A DNA stretch of 37,172 nucleotides, from NCBI GenBank assembly GCA_025352625.1, contig JANXSR010000479.1, positions 1 to 37,172 on the forward strand, written 5' to 3'. This DNA comes from Ferruginibacter sp. Lineage in GTDB: Bacteria; Bacteroidota; Bacteroidia; Chitinophagales; Chitinophagaceae. The notes under the pieces were generated by a model. That model ran no database searches, was not told the origin of the DNA, and worked only from the letters and a program-made list of their open reading frames with translations. Below, in pieces: positions 1 through 8,193 of the stretch (the first letter of the stretch is position 1; each line of letters starts with the position of its first letter). The translations under genes and the position numbers were made by a program.

Positions 1-1
1 G

Positions 2-1477
2 CTTACATCAGCAGCTAAAAGTCCTACAGGTAAATTACTTATGTGTGCTTCCAACACTTTTTTGTTTAGCGAAAAGCATGGTGAAGAGCCAAGAGTAATT
101 CATGAAATGTGGGATAACAATATGCACCTGATGAAGTTTACCAAAAAAATAAAAGCAGGGGGAAGTTATCGCTTTTCTATTGCAGGTTCTTCCATCACTT
201 CTGCCCATCACGATGACCCGTTGAATGAAGCAGAACGTATGACCATCACCGCTAAATTAGAAGGACGTGACAGGCTTATCCAATTTCACAATAAAGCATG
301 GGATGAAATTTGGAAAAGCGATATAACCATTGATGGCGATCCACAGGCACAGCAGGATGTGCACAGTATGATGTATCACCTGTATTCTTTTGTAAGAGAA
401 GGTACATCATTAAGCCCTTCACCGATGGGCTTAAGTGGGTTGGGTTACAATGGACATGTTTTTTGGGATACGGAACTTTGGATGTATCCTGCTATATTGG
501 TATTGCACCCGGAGATGGCAAAAAGCCTTGTTGAATATAGGTTTCAGCGCCTGGGAGCCGCAAAACAAAATGCTTTTAATCATGGTTATAAAGGTGCTAT
601 GTTCCCTTGGGAAAGTGCCGGTACCGGTGTTGAGGAAACCCCTGTATGGGCATTGAGCGGCCCGTTTGAACACCACATCACCGCCTGCGTAGGCATTGCT
701 GCGTGGAATTATTATTGTGTAACACAGGATAAAGATTGGCTGAGAGAAAAAGGCTTTCCCATCTTAAAAGAAACAGCCATGTTTTGGGCAAGTCGGGTAG
801 AACGAAACGGCCCCGGAAATTATGAAATTAAAAATGTGGTAGCATCTGATGAATGGGCCGAAAATGTAGACAACGATGCCTTTACAAATGCTGCTGCAAA
901 AGCAGTGCTGCAACATGCTTCAGAAGCTGCCATTTTATTGGGTTTAAAACCAGAAGCCGATTGGATGAATGTTGCCAATAACATCCCAATTTTAAAAATG
1001 AGTGATGGTGTTACCAGGGAACATGCAAGCTACGCTGGCGAAGGTATTAAACAGGGTGACGTAAATTTACTGGCATACCCGCTAAAAGAAATAACCGACA
1101 CAAAACAAATAAAAAAAGACCTTGAATATTACGAAACAAGAGTGCCAAACGAAGGTACACCGGCAATGACACAGGCAGTTTTTACCTTGTTATACTCAAG
1201 GCTTGGAGATGGTGCAAAAGCGTATCATTTTTTTCAGGATGCATACCTGCCAAATTTAAATCCGCCTTTACGGGTGATTGCAGAAACAAAAGGTGGAACC
1301 AATCCCTATTTTGCAACAGGTGCTGGCGGTATTTTACAAAGTGTGCTAATGGGTTTTGGCGGATTGGAAATTACTTCCAAAGGCATTACACAAATTAAAA
1401 CAGCTTTGCCCCCTAACTGGAAAAGCGTTACACTAACAGGTATTGGTGTAGACAGGAAAACTTTTATCAATAAGTAA
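2..1477 (+). CDS. Glycoside hydrolase family 65 enzyme (5' end outside window)
   Basis: The reading frame is open to the left edge, so this is the C-terminal part of a longer gene; the ATG at 41 is internal. The GH65 catalytic (alpha/alpha)6 barrel shows in GYNGHVFWDTELWMYP, in GYKGAMFPWES and in DEWAENVDNDAFTN, where the Glu at nt 851-853 matches the family general acid. KQGDVNLLAYPL further on is also typical. Near the C-terminus IAETKGG and FATGAGG replace the phosphate-binding Ser/His loop of GH65 phosphorylases; a Glu here (nt 1283-1285) is what I expect in hydrolases such as kojibiose hydrolase or glucosylgalactosyl-hydroxylysine glucosidase. I therefore infer an alpha-glucoside hydrolase rather than a phosphorylase; the substrate is unknown. 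The signal peptide, if any, lies outside the window. The next gene is 165 bp away on the same strand. Confidence 0.85.
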   Translation, partial: LTSAAKSPTGKLLMCASNTFLFSEKHGEEPRVIHEMWDNNMHLMKFTKKIKAGGSYRFSIAGSSITSAHHDDPLNEAERMTITAKLEGRDRLIQFHNKAWDEIWKSDITIDGDPQAQQDVHSMMYHLYSFVREGTSLSPSPMGLSGLGYNGHVFWDTELWMYPAILVLHPEMAKSLVEYRFQRLGAAKQNAFNHGYKGAMFPWESAGTGVEETPVWALSGPFEHHITACVGIAAWNYYCVTQDKDWLREKGFPILKETAMFWASRVERNGPGNYEIKNVVASDEWAENVDNDAFTNAAAKAVLQHASEAAILLGLKPEADWMNVANNIPILKMSDGVTREHASYAGEGIKQGDVNLLAYPLKEITDTKQIKKDLEYYETRVPNEGTPAMTQAVFTLLYSRLGDGAKAYHFFQDAYLPNLNPPLRVIAETKGGTNPYFATGAGGILQSVLMGFGGLEITSKGITQIKTALPPNWKSVTLTGIGVDRKTFINK

Positions 1478-1642
1478 AATACATTTTTTAAGTACCGTCA
1501 GATCGGCATATAAAGGATTGATTATCCTGCTGATAATAAAAATTATGGAAGAGATTCAGGTCGGCTTTTTAATTATTATTAAAAATAATTTGGCTGAAAT
1601 GCACCAGCAATAAGATTATTCCTTACTTTCACTTTTCCAAAA

Positions 1643-2203
1643 ATGCGTAAAACTGCTGCCATACTATTATTAATGCTATTTGTATTTAATACAATAGGGT
1701 ATAAATTATGGTTTACCATAGCCATGCAGCATGCAGATAACAGGCTTGAAGCTGCGCTGGATAAGAACAATTTCAATGAGCAGGATTTGTTTACTTTAAA
1801 AATTCCCATCAACTTACCGTATCAAAATTCATGGTCTAGCTTTGAAAGAACAAACGGCGAAATAACTGTTGATGGAGAAACTTATGTGTATGTTCAACGT
1901 AAGGTACAGAATGATACCATGTATTTACAATGCATAAGGCATACAGAAAAAATTAACCTTCAGGAAAAATCAAATGATTATTTCGGCAAGGTAAATGATG
2001 TTGCAGGTAACAACGATGGTAAAAAAATGCCAGGTAAAAGCAGTACTCTTCTAAAGTTTGCTGTATCAGATTTTACAAACGATATTCCCTCATGGAAACA
2101 CGTTTCCTTTACGGCAGATTTGTCCGTATATGCTATTAAACCCTTTATCAACAGTGGTTCTACCCACTTGCAAAAACTGATCAAGCCTCCGCAATCAGTA
2201 TAA
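1643..2203 (+). CDS. Hypothetical membrane-anchored protein
   Basis: A 186-residue protein I cannot assign to a named family. Residues 3-23 form one hydrophobic segment (AAILLLMLFVFNTIGY) after a short basic start, so it is either an uncleaved membrane anchor or a signal peptide without a clear cleavage site. The rest is hydrophilic, rich in Asn and Lys, and probably periplasmic, with beta-like stretches (GEITVDGETYVYVQRKV) and no cysteine or metal-binding pattern apart from one Cys. It ends in LIKPPQSV. It lies 74 bp before the lipoprotein gene at 2278 on the same strand and may be co-transcribed with it. The 165 bp upstream hold no gene; the only structure there is a weak 6-bp hairpin (ATTATC/GATAAT). 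Confidence 0.65.
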   Translation: MRKTAAILLLMLFVFNTIGYKLWFTIAMQHADNRLEAALDKNNFNEQDLFTLKIPINLPYQNSWSSFERTNGEITVDGETYVYVQRKVQNDTMYLQCIRHTEKINLQEKSNDYFGKVNDVAGNNDGKKMPGKSSTLLKFAVSDFTNDIPSWKHVSFTADLSVYAIKPFINSGSTHLQKLIKPPQSV

Positions 2204-2277
2204 AGTTTTCATCTTGATAACAACCCCTTCAGGTGGTTGAATGTCATTATTTCTCTACTTATTTATTCTCAAAAAAA

Positions 2278-3603
2278 ATGAAAAGACTTCTTGTATGTCT
2301 TTGCATTGTAGCATCATTGTATTCCTGCAAACCAAATGTGGAATACAAGGCCTACCTGCATGACGCCCAGCTATTTTCCAATACCGTACACGAATTAAAC
2401 AGTGTAGTAATGGGAAACAATTTTCCACCAATGATTGCGGCCCGTAATTATACTTATGGCGCTGTCGCAGCTTATGAAATCATAGCTGCAGGGTATCCTA
2501 AAAAATACCAGTCTTTAGCGGGGCAATTACATGGGCTTACTGATGTTGCAAAACCTACAGCCGATACACCAATAGATTTTGAATTGGCTGCTTTGCTGAG
2601 TTATATAAAAGTAGGAGAAGCAGTTACTTTCCCCGAAGGCAGTATGCAGCTCTTTAAAGACAGCATTTTAACGTTGGCACGGGATAAAGGTCTGCCCGAT
2701 GATATAGAAAAAGCATCTCAAACTTTCGCAGACAGTATGAGTGCCAGCATCATCCGCTGGAGTAAAAAAGATAATTATGCCCAGACAAGAAGTGCTGAAA
2801 AATATACAGTAAGAGATGAACCCGGCCGCTGGGTTCCAACGCCTCCAATGTATGCACAGGCTGCAGAGCCACATTGGATGGAAATAAGGACCATGGCCAT
2901 TGACAGCGCTACACAATTTTTACCACCACCACCCATTCCTTTTAACATTACTGATAAAAGCGGTAAATATTACGAACAGGTGATGGCAATAAAAAATGCA
3001 ACAGATAGCTTAACCGATGAGCAAAAACACATTGCAGAATTTTGGGATGACAATCCTTTTAAGCTCAATGTATCCGGCCATGTAATGTTTGCTACAAAAA
3101 AGTTTTCGCCTTCCGGTCACTGGATGAGTGTAATTGGCATTGCAGCAAAAACTGCCAAATCTGATTATGCCGAAACAGTGTACGCTTATGCAAAAACTTC
3201 CATCGCATTGTTTGATGCATTTATTCAATGTTGGCAGGCAAAATATACTTACAATACTGTTCGTCCGGAAACAGTAATCAACAAGTACATTGATCCAAAC
3301 TGGAGACCCTACCTGCAAACACCGGCCTTCCCCGAATATACTTGTGGGCACTCAACTATTTCTGCTTCAGCAGCCGAAGCGCTTACTGATATCTTCGGAG
3401 ATCATTTTGCTTATACTGACAGTACCGAACTTGAATTTGGTATAAAGAACCGCAATTTTAAGTCGTTTAGGGATGCGGCCCTGGAAAATAATATGGCCAG
3501 GTTTTATGGTGGCATCCATTTTCATCCCTCCTGTATTGTTAGTACAGAAGAGGGAATAAAAGTTGGCCGCTACATTTCTTCCAAATTAAAAATGAAAAAA
3601 TAA
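2278..3603 (+). CDS. Vanadium-dependent haloperoxidase/PAP2-like lipoprotein A
   Basis: A 441-residue lipoprotein of the PAP2/vanadium chloroperoxidase superfamily, whose members bind vanadate (haloperoxidases) or phosphate (phosphatases) in the same pocket. I chose the ATG at 2278 over the upstream in-frame ATG at 2233 because it gives a clean lipoprotein signal (MKRLLVCLCIVASLYSC). The pocket is mostly conserved: K322-x6-R329-P, C356-G357-H358, then R408-x5-H414. The usual Ser of the SGH triad is Cys here, and the residue four after the last His is Ser rather than Asp. FSPSGHW around residue 280 is another family mark. It lies 30 bp before a beta-barrel gene, probably in one operon. Location is a lipid-anchored envelope protein. 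Haloperoxidase and phosphatase activity cannot be separated from sequence alone. Confidence 0.82.
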   Translation: MKRLLVCLCIVASLYSCKPNVEYKAYLHDAQLFSNTVHELNSVVMGNNFPPMIAARNYTYGAVAAYEIIAAGYPKKYQSLAGQLHGLTDVAKPTADTPIDFELAALLSYIKVGEAVTFPEGSMQLFKDSILTLARDKGLPDDIEKASQTFADSMSASIIRWSKKDNYAQTRSAEKYTVRDEPGRWVPTPPMYAQAAEPHWMEIRTMAIDSATQFLPPPPIPFNITDKSGKYYEQVMAIKNATDSLTDEQKHIAEFWDDNPFKLNVSGHVMFATKKFSPSGHWMSVIGIAAKTAKSDYAETVYAYAKTSIALFDAFIQCWQAKYTYNTVRPETVINKYIDPNWRPYLQTPAFPEYTCGHSTISASAAEALTDIFGDHFAYTDSTELEFGIKNRNFKSFRDAALENNMARFYGGIHFHPSCIVSTEEGIKVGRYISSKLKMKK

Positions 3604-3633
3604 TAACCAATAATTAACTACTAAAAACAAAAC

Positions 3634-4800
3634 ATGAAATACATTTTATCAGCAATATTTATAGTTACCTTCTACATTCAAACAGCTGCACAAGGTTGCG
3701 TTGCTGTTCGCCAAATGGGTGGCATTAACGCTATGTTCCCTTCCAGTTCTTACAATCTTTCTAAAGGGGATATGCAGGTAGGCACTAACTATCGTTATTT
3801 TCATTCATGGCGTCACTTTGTGGGAACCGAGGAACAAAAACAACGTCAAAATACAGGTGGAGGAATTGGGTTAGATGGTATAGATCATGGTAACGCAGTT
3901 AACATTTATTCACATGCTGTAGACCTGAATTTTTCTTATGCCCTAACAAACCGTATTCAATTAAATGTAACCCTGCCATATGTACACAATGAACGTTCTC
4001 AGGTTTTAAGACAAACCTTGCCGGTAAAAGACACTTTCCGCTACAGTGTTTTTGCAAAGGGACTTGCCGATATTCGCATTGGTGCCAGTTACTGGGTGAT
4101 CGATCCCGCCAAAGCACACAGTGGAAATATAATGATAGGGATCGGCCTTAAATTACCTACAGGAAGTCATTCTGAAACTGATCTAGTCCCTCAATCAAAC
4201 GGAACTAAAAGAATAGGAATTATGGATCAGGCAATTCAGCCAGGTGATGGAGGATTGGGTTTCTCTGTTGAATTACAAGGCTTCAAAAAAATATATAAAA
4301 GTATTTATGGCTTTGCGAATGGTTATTATTTATTCAGTCCAAAAGAATCAAATGGTACTTTTAAATCTGCTCCAAGCCCTGGTTTAGCCGGTTATAATGT
4401 TTATGCTTGTCCTGACCAGTATTTTGCACGTGCAGGTTTTATGGCAGCAGTAGGAAAGGCAAAAAATTTAACGCTTTCATTGGCAGCAAGATGGGAAGGT
4501 ATTCCGGCATATGATGCTTTTGGTGGACAGGTTGCTTACCGTCGTCCCGGTTATGTGGTGGCTATAGAACCCGGCATCTCTTATCAAAAAGGACAGCATA
4601 CACTAAGTTTATTTGTGCCATTTAATTTTGTTAGAAACCGCATTCAAAGTGCTGCTGATATTGCCAGTCAGAATTTGCAGAATTCTGCCGTTCCGACTCC
4701 TCCAAAATTGGTGCATGTACAAGGTGATGCTGCGTTTGCAGATTATTCTATCAGCTTTGGTTACACTTACAGATTTGTAAAAAATAAAAAGCATTCATAA
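3634..4800 (+). CDS. Outer-membrane beta-barrel protein (MetA-pathway transporter-like) A
   Basis: A 388-residue protein with a cleavable signal peptide (MKYILSAIFIVTFYIQTAAQ) followed by alternating beta-strand patterns typical of an outer-membrane barrel: repeated amphipathic strands separated by Gly/Asn turns, such as RIQLNVTLPYVHNE and ISFGYTYRF. NVTLPYVHNERSQV and DIRIGASYWV resemble the transporter family found with phenol meta-cleavage genes (Pfam Phenol_MetA_deg), which I recall as a broad barrel family, so the name does not prove a phenol substrate. A paralogue follows at 4891. The gene follows haloperoxidase-like lipoprotein A by 30 bp and ends just before a strong hairpin. It may be a channel or a structural partner for the lipoprotein; the function is inferred only. 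Confidence 0.7.
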   Translation: MKYILSAIFIVTFYIQTAAQGCVAVRQMGGINAMFPSSSYNLSKGDMQVGTNYRYFHSWRHFVGTEEQKQRQNTGGGIGLDGIDHGNAVNIYSHAVDLNFSYALTNRIQLNVTLPYVHNERSQVLRQTLPVKDTFRYSVFAKGLADIRIGASYWVIDPAKAHSGNIMIGIGLKLPTGSHSETDLVPQSNGTKRIGIMDQAIQPGDGGLGFSVELQGFKKIYKSIYGFANGYYLFSPKESNGTFKSAPSPGLAGYNVYACPDQYFARAGFMAAVGKAKNLTLSLAARWEGIPAYDAFGGQVAYRRPGYVVAIEPGISYQKGQHTLSLFVPFNFVRNRIQSAADIASQNLQNSAVPTPPKLVHVQGDAAFADYSISFGYTYRFVKNKKHS

Positions 4801-4808
4801 TTATTTAT

Positions 4809-4858
4809 ACTCTTATATAACAGGTGTTTTAACTGCTTGTTATATAAGAGTTTCTTTA
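4809..4858 (+). terminator. Perfect 14-bp hairpin with U-rich tail, intrinsic terminator or attenuator
   Basis: Positions 4809-4822 (ACTCTTATATAACA) pair perfectly with 4838-4851 (TGTTATATAAGAGT). Two to three more pairs, some of them G-U, can close the loop. TTTCTTT follows directly. The stem is AT-rich. It sits in the 90-bp gap between the two beta-barrel genes and would end the 2278-4800 transcript, or attenuate read-through into the second pair. Confidence 0.7.
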
Positions 4859-4890
4859 ACTTAAAAGAAAATAACTATTAAAAAAAAGCA

Positions 4891-5844
4891 ATGAAATACT
4901 TTTTGTCAATTCCATTAATAACTGTTTTTCTGATCATAACATCACCATTGATTAGCCACGCACAAACAGATATGGATGCCATTATGATGGAGAAAAAACA
5001 GTTTTGTGTGGGCCCCATGTATAGCTACAACAGTTGGAAAAACTATTGGGAAGGCTCCTTAAAAAGAGAGAACCTTAACCTTGGAACCGTAAGTTCACAA
5101 ACCTTTTCATTAATGGGAGCTTATGGTGTTAGCGGAAAATTGAACCTCTTGTTTAACGTTCCTTATATCACAACAAAAGCGTCTGCTGGTACACTACATG
5201 GAATGAAGGGTATACAGGATCTTAGCCTGTATATAAAATGGATGCCGGTTGAAAAACAATGGGGGCCCGGAACTTTCTCGTTGTATGCCATTGGAGGAGT
5301 TTCAGTACCGCTTACAAATTATGTGGCAGATTTTCTTCCTTTAGCAATTGGTTTGCATAGCAAAACTGCTTCTGCAAGATTAATGCTTGATTACCAGGTT
5401 GGGAAAATTTTTGTTACCGGTTCTGCAACTTTTGTTGCAAGAGAAAACATAACTATTGACCGCACCTCTTATTATACAGAACAAATACATCTTACCAATG
5501 AAGTATCTATGCCCGATGCTTCTAATTTTAATTTTCGTGCCGGTTACAGAAGCAGTAAATTAATTGCTGAGGCCGTATTAAACAAATGGACAACACTTGG
5601 AGGTTTTGATATCAGCAGAAACAATATGCCTTTCCCTAGCAATAAAATGAATGCGACCACCATTGGAGCCAATTTTAAATATGTTGTAACGCCCAACCAT
5701 AAATTATCCCTAGTTGGTGGCGGCAACACAACCGTTGCAGGAAGAAATGTTGGGCAGGCAACTAACTTTTATGGTTCTATTTTTTATATTCTTGATTTTA
5801 CACACAAAACAAAAAAAGCTGACCAATCTGGTAAAACTAATTAA
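4891..5844 (+). CDS. Outer-membrane beta-barrel protein B
   Basis: A 317-residue predicted outer-membrane protein with signal peptide MKYFLSIPLITVFLIITSPLISHAQ, with cleavage expected after HAQ. The mature part has repeated amphipathic beta-strands (KLNLLFNVPYITT, FSLYAIGGVSVPL, KLSLVGGGNTTVAG) and no globular domain I recognise. It shares a layout with the barrel at 3634: an N-terminal MKYxLS start, an early Y-x-W segment (YSYNSWKNYW against YRYFHSWRHF) and a strand ending in PY. The two are probably diverged duplicates, though this one is about 70 residues shorter. Its stop codon lies one base before the next start at 5846, so it is surely co-transcribed with haloperoxidase-like lipoprotein B. 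The hydrophilic tail (KTKKADQSGKTN) after the last strand is unusual for a barrel, which normally ends in an aromatic residue. Confidence 0.68.
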   Translation: MKYFLSIPLITVFLIITSPLISHAQTDMDAIMMEKKQFCVGPMYSYNSWKNYWEGSLKRENLNLGTVSSQTFSLMGAYGVSGKLNLLFNVPYITTKASAGTLHGMKGIQDLSLYIKWMPVEKQWGPGTFSLYAIGGVSVPLTNYVADFLPLAIGLHSKTASARLMLDYQVGKIFVTGSATFVARENITIDRTSYYTEQIHLTNEVSMPDASNFNFRAGYRSSKLIAEAVLNKWTTLGGFDISRNNMPFPSNKMNATTIGANFKYVVTPNHKLSLVGGGNTTVAGRNVGQATNFYGSIFYILDFTHKTKKADQSGKTN

Positions 5845-5845
5845 T

Positions 5846-7399
5846 ATGAACACGAAACAATTTCTATATAGATTTTTTATTGCGGCAATTGTAGTATTAA
5901 TTATTGCGGCCTGCAGTAAGGATATTGTAGGTAGAACTGACAATACAATCGCCCTGCAACCTGCAAATATTGACTTAAATGCAGGCAGCTGGAAGCCGGT
6001 GTTGTTAACTGCACCAACAGATATTGTTGTTGCTACACCTATAGCTACCAACAGCCCCGATTATATTATACAGATAAATGAAATAAAAAGCTTTCAGGCC
6101 AATATTACAACTGAAGAAAAAAACCTTGTAGCTTATTGGAGTGCCGGTGCCATATTGCGCTGGAATGAAATTTTGCGGGAACTGGTAGCAAAACATAATT
6201 TAGCTCCTTATCAAAATGCTGATGGTACTTACCCTTTTCCCAGTGCCAATAATCCACTCGCTTACCCGCTGTTTCCTTTTGCCAACCCTCCCTATGCGGC
6301 AAGGGCTTATGCTTATGTAAGCGCAGCCCAGTATGATGCATTGGTAACTGCATGGTATTATAAAAAACAATTTAACCGTGCTGCCCCCTATAAAGTTGAT
6401 TCTTCTTTAAAAGTGTTGGTGCCAAAATCAGATCTTCCTTCCTATCCATCTGAAGATGCGGTAGTGGAAGGCACAGCCGTTGAAATGTTGAAATTACTTT
6501 TTCCCGGCGACCAGGATTATATACAGCAAAGAGCAGAAGAACATAGAAGAGCCCGTCTTATTTCTGGTGCCAACGTTCGCAGTGATATTGAAGCCGGTGA
6601 AGCTTTGGGCAAAGCGGTAGCACAAAAATTTGTAGCAAGAGCCCGTGGCGACAGGGCCGGTGCTGCAGCAGGTAATCAAACTATTTGGACAAAACTGGAA
6701 ACAGATTGTGCTGCAAGGGGAGAAACGCCGTGGCAAAGTTTAGAGTCGCCCAAACGTCCGCCTATGTTGCCCTTATTTGGCAAAGTAAAAACGTTTTTGT
6801 TTGATTCACTTACTGCTGTATCGCTTCGTGCAGTTGCTCCTCCTTCTACAAGCAGCAAGCAAATGAAAGATGAAACAGAAGAAATTTACCAATTAGTGAA
6901 AAATCCAACCCGTGAAAGAACAGCCATTGTTCAGTTTTGGGCTGATGGTGTTGCAACCTATACACCACCGGGCCATTGGGATGCTATTGCCGCAGAAGAT
7001 TTTATTAATAAAAATTTCAGTGAGGTTAGATGGGCAAGGAATATGGCGTTGCTAAACATGTCGCTAATGGATGCCGCAATTGTTTGTTGGGATACTAAAT
7101 ATTTTTATTTTAATCCAAGGCCATCACAATTGAACCCGGCAATAAAAACACTTACCGGTATGCCTAATTTCCCCTCGTATGTATCAGGCCATTCCACCTT
7201 CAGTGGTGCAGCTGCTGCCATACTTAGTCATATTATTCCTGACAGGGCAACTGCTTACGATGCTATGGCAAAGGAAGCTTCTGTTTCAAGAATGTATGGG
7301 GGTATTCATTACCGGAGTGATTGCGAGGTTGGTTTAACAGTAGGAAAAAATGTTGGTGGTTACGCCATTAAAAGAGCGCTAACGGATGGCGCTGAATAA
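5846..7399 (+). CDS. Vanadium-dependent haloperoxidase/PAP2-like lipoprotein B
   Basis: A 517-residue lipoprotein of the same superfamily as the gene at 2278. The start at 5846 gives a lipobox signal (MNTKQFLYRFFIAAIVVLIIAAC) and sits one base after the previous stop; the longer in-frame extension to 5714 would overlap the barrel gene and is rejected. All the pocket residues are canonical: K418-x6-R425-P, S447-G448-H449-S, S481-R482-x5-H488 and D492 four residues on. PPGHWDAIAAEDF near residue 375 matches the second family signature. The N-terminal 200 residues are Ala- and Pro-rich and probably helical, as in bacterial haloperoxidase-like proteins. The intact pocket makes this the better candidate of the two for a vanadate enzyme; acid phosphatase activity is the alternative. 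Confidence 0.85.
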   Translation: MNTKQFLYRFFIAAIVVLIIAACSKDIVGRTDNTIALQPANIDLNAGSWKPVLLTAPTDIVVATPIATNSPDYIIQINEIKSFQANITTEEKNLVAYWSAGAILRWNEILRELVAKHNLAPYQNADGTYPFPSANNPLAYPLFPFANPPYAARAYAYVSAAQYDALVTAWYYKKQFNRAAPYKVDSSLKVLVPKSDLPSYPSEDAVVEGTAVEMLKLLFPGDQDYIQQRAEEHRRARLISGANVRSDIEAGEALGKAVAQKFVARARGDRAGAAAGNQTIWTKLETDCAARGETPWQSLESPKRPPMLPLFGKVKTFLFDSLTAVSLRAVAPPSTSSKQMKDETEEIYQLVKNPTRERTAIVQFWADGVATYTPPGHWDAIAAEDFINKNFSEVRWARNMALLNMSLMDAAIVCWDTKYFYFNPRPSQLNPAIKTLTGMPNFPSYVSGHSTFSGAAAAILSHIIPDRATAYDAMAKEASVSRMYGGIHYRSDCEVGLTVGKNVGGYAIKRALTDGAE

Positions 7400-7422
7400 T
7401 ATTTAAGATAGTCGGTTTTGGT

Positions 7423-7476
7423 TTTAGTTAATGCATATAAGGCGCTGTAATTCTTTACGGGGCCAATATTTTAAAA
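7423..7476 (+). repeat. Stem-loop repeat copy 1
   Basis: First of two similar blocks in the 230-bp gap before the CMD1 gene. Each consists of TTTAGTTAATG, a stem-loop and TTTTAAAA. The stem here is GGCGCTGTAA / TTACGGGGCC with loop TTCT (7441-7464), with one G-G mismatch and one G-U pair. Copy 2 is at 7549. Confidence 0.6.
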
Positions 7477-7548
7477 GTAATACATTTTCAGCATTGTAAT
7501 TAAAATACCAAAATCGAAAAAATTTTTTAATCGATTTATGCAATTGAG

Positions 7549-7598
7549 TTTAGTTAATGATTAAGGCGTTGTAATTCCTTACGATGCCCATTTTAAAA
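7549..7598 (+). repeat. Stem-loop repeat copy 2
   Basis: Second copy of the block at 7423, starting 126 bp further on and 31 bp before the CMD1 start codon. GGCGTTGTAA pairs over its full 10 bp, counting two G-U pairs, with TTACGATGCC across a TTCC tetraloop. Where the two copies differ, several changes keep pairing (U-A against C-G), which suggests selection on the RNA or DNA fold. It could be a leader RNA element, a protein-binding site or a small dispersed repeat. Confidence 0.6.
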
Positions 7599-7629
7599 TT
7601 ATTTTTTCCTAAACTTATAACACTACTAT

Positions 7630-8190
7630 ATGCCATATATTCCATTAGAGGACCACTTGCCGGGTATTACCGGTTTGCTGGAATACAGTAAAGATACTGC
7701 TGCACCAATCAGAGAGCTGACACAAACGCTGCTTCGGGGACCGTCTACTTTAACAGAAGGAGAAAGGGAATTGATAGCCACGATTGTTTCTCATCGCAAC
7801 CAATGTACTTTTTGCGTCACTGCTCATACGGCAGCGGCAGATATTTTATTAGGTGAAGAAGAAACCTCAACCAAAGTAAAACAAGATATCAGCACTGCTC
7901 CGGTAAGTGATAAAATGAAGGCCCTGTTAACCATTGCTTCACTAGCGCAGGAAAGTGGAAAGAGTGTAACACCCGAATCTGTACAAAAAGCAAAAGATGC
8001 CGGTGCAACAGACATAGAAATTCACGATACTGTTTTAATTGCAGCATTGTTTTGTTTATACAACCGTTATGTAGATGGGCTTTCAACAGTTACGCCTACC
8101 GATCCTGCATTTTACAAAGGCCTGGGAGAGCGTTTAAAAAACAATGGCTACAATCGTTTGCCAGAAGGCTATGAGCATCTTAAAAAATAA
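7630..8190 (+). CDS. AhpD-like carboxymuconolactone decarboxylase family protein (CMD1)
   Basis: A 186-residue all-helical protein of the CMD/AhpD superfamily, closest in pattern to the uncharacterized peroxidase-related group. The AhpD catalytic set is complete: E47, C59-x2-C62 and H66 (E-x11-CTFC-x3-H), the same spacing as the Glu118/Cys130/Cys133/His137 relay of mycobacterial AhpD. A second block, EIHDTVLIAALFCLYNRYVDGL, is shared by all four paralogues in this window. It has no signal peptide and is therefore cytoplasmic. A thiol-disulfide or peroxide-reducing role is inferred; true gamma-carboxymuconolactone decarboxylases lack this redox pair. The MFS gene starts 3 bp after its stop, so transcription and probably translation are coupled. 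The leader carries two stem-loop repeats. Confidence 0.86.
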   Translation: MPYIPLEDHLPGITGLLEYSKDTAAPIRELTQTLLRGPSTLTEGERELIATIVSHRNQCTFCVTAHTAAADILLGEEETSTKVKQDISTAPVSDKMKALLTIASLAQESGKSVTPESVQKAKDAGATDIEIHDTVLIAALFCLYNRYVDGLSTVTPTDPAFYKGLGERLKNNGYNRLPEGYEHLKK

Positions 8191-8193
8191 AAA

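Noticed and set aside
1478-1642. Terminator after the GH65 gene
   Set aside because: Only a 6-bp stem (ATTATC/GATAAT) with no T-run directly after it.
2233-2277. Earlier start for haloperoxidase-like lipoprotein A
   Set aside because: It adds 15 polar and aromatic residues before a good lipoprotein signal; 2278 fits better.
5714-5845. Upstream extension of haloperoxidase-like lipoprotein B
   Set aside because: It would overlap the barrel gene by more than 120 bp and hide the lipoprotein signal that begins at 5846.
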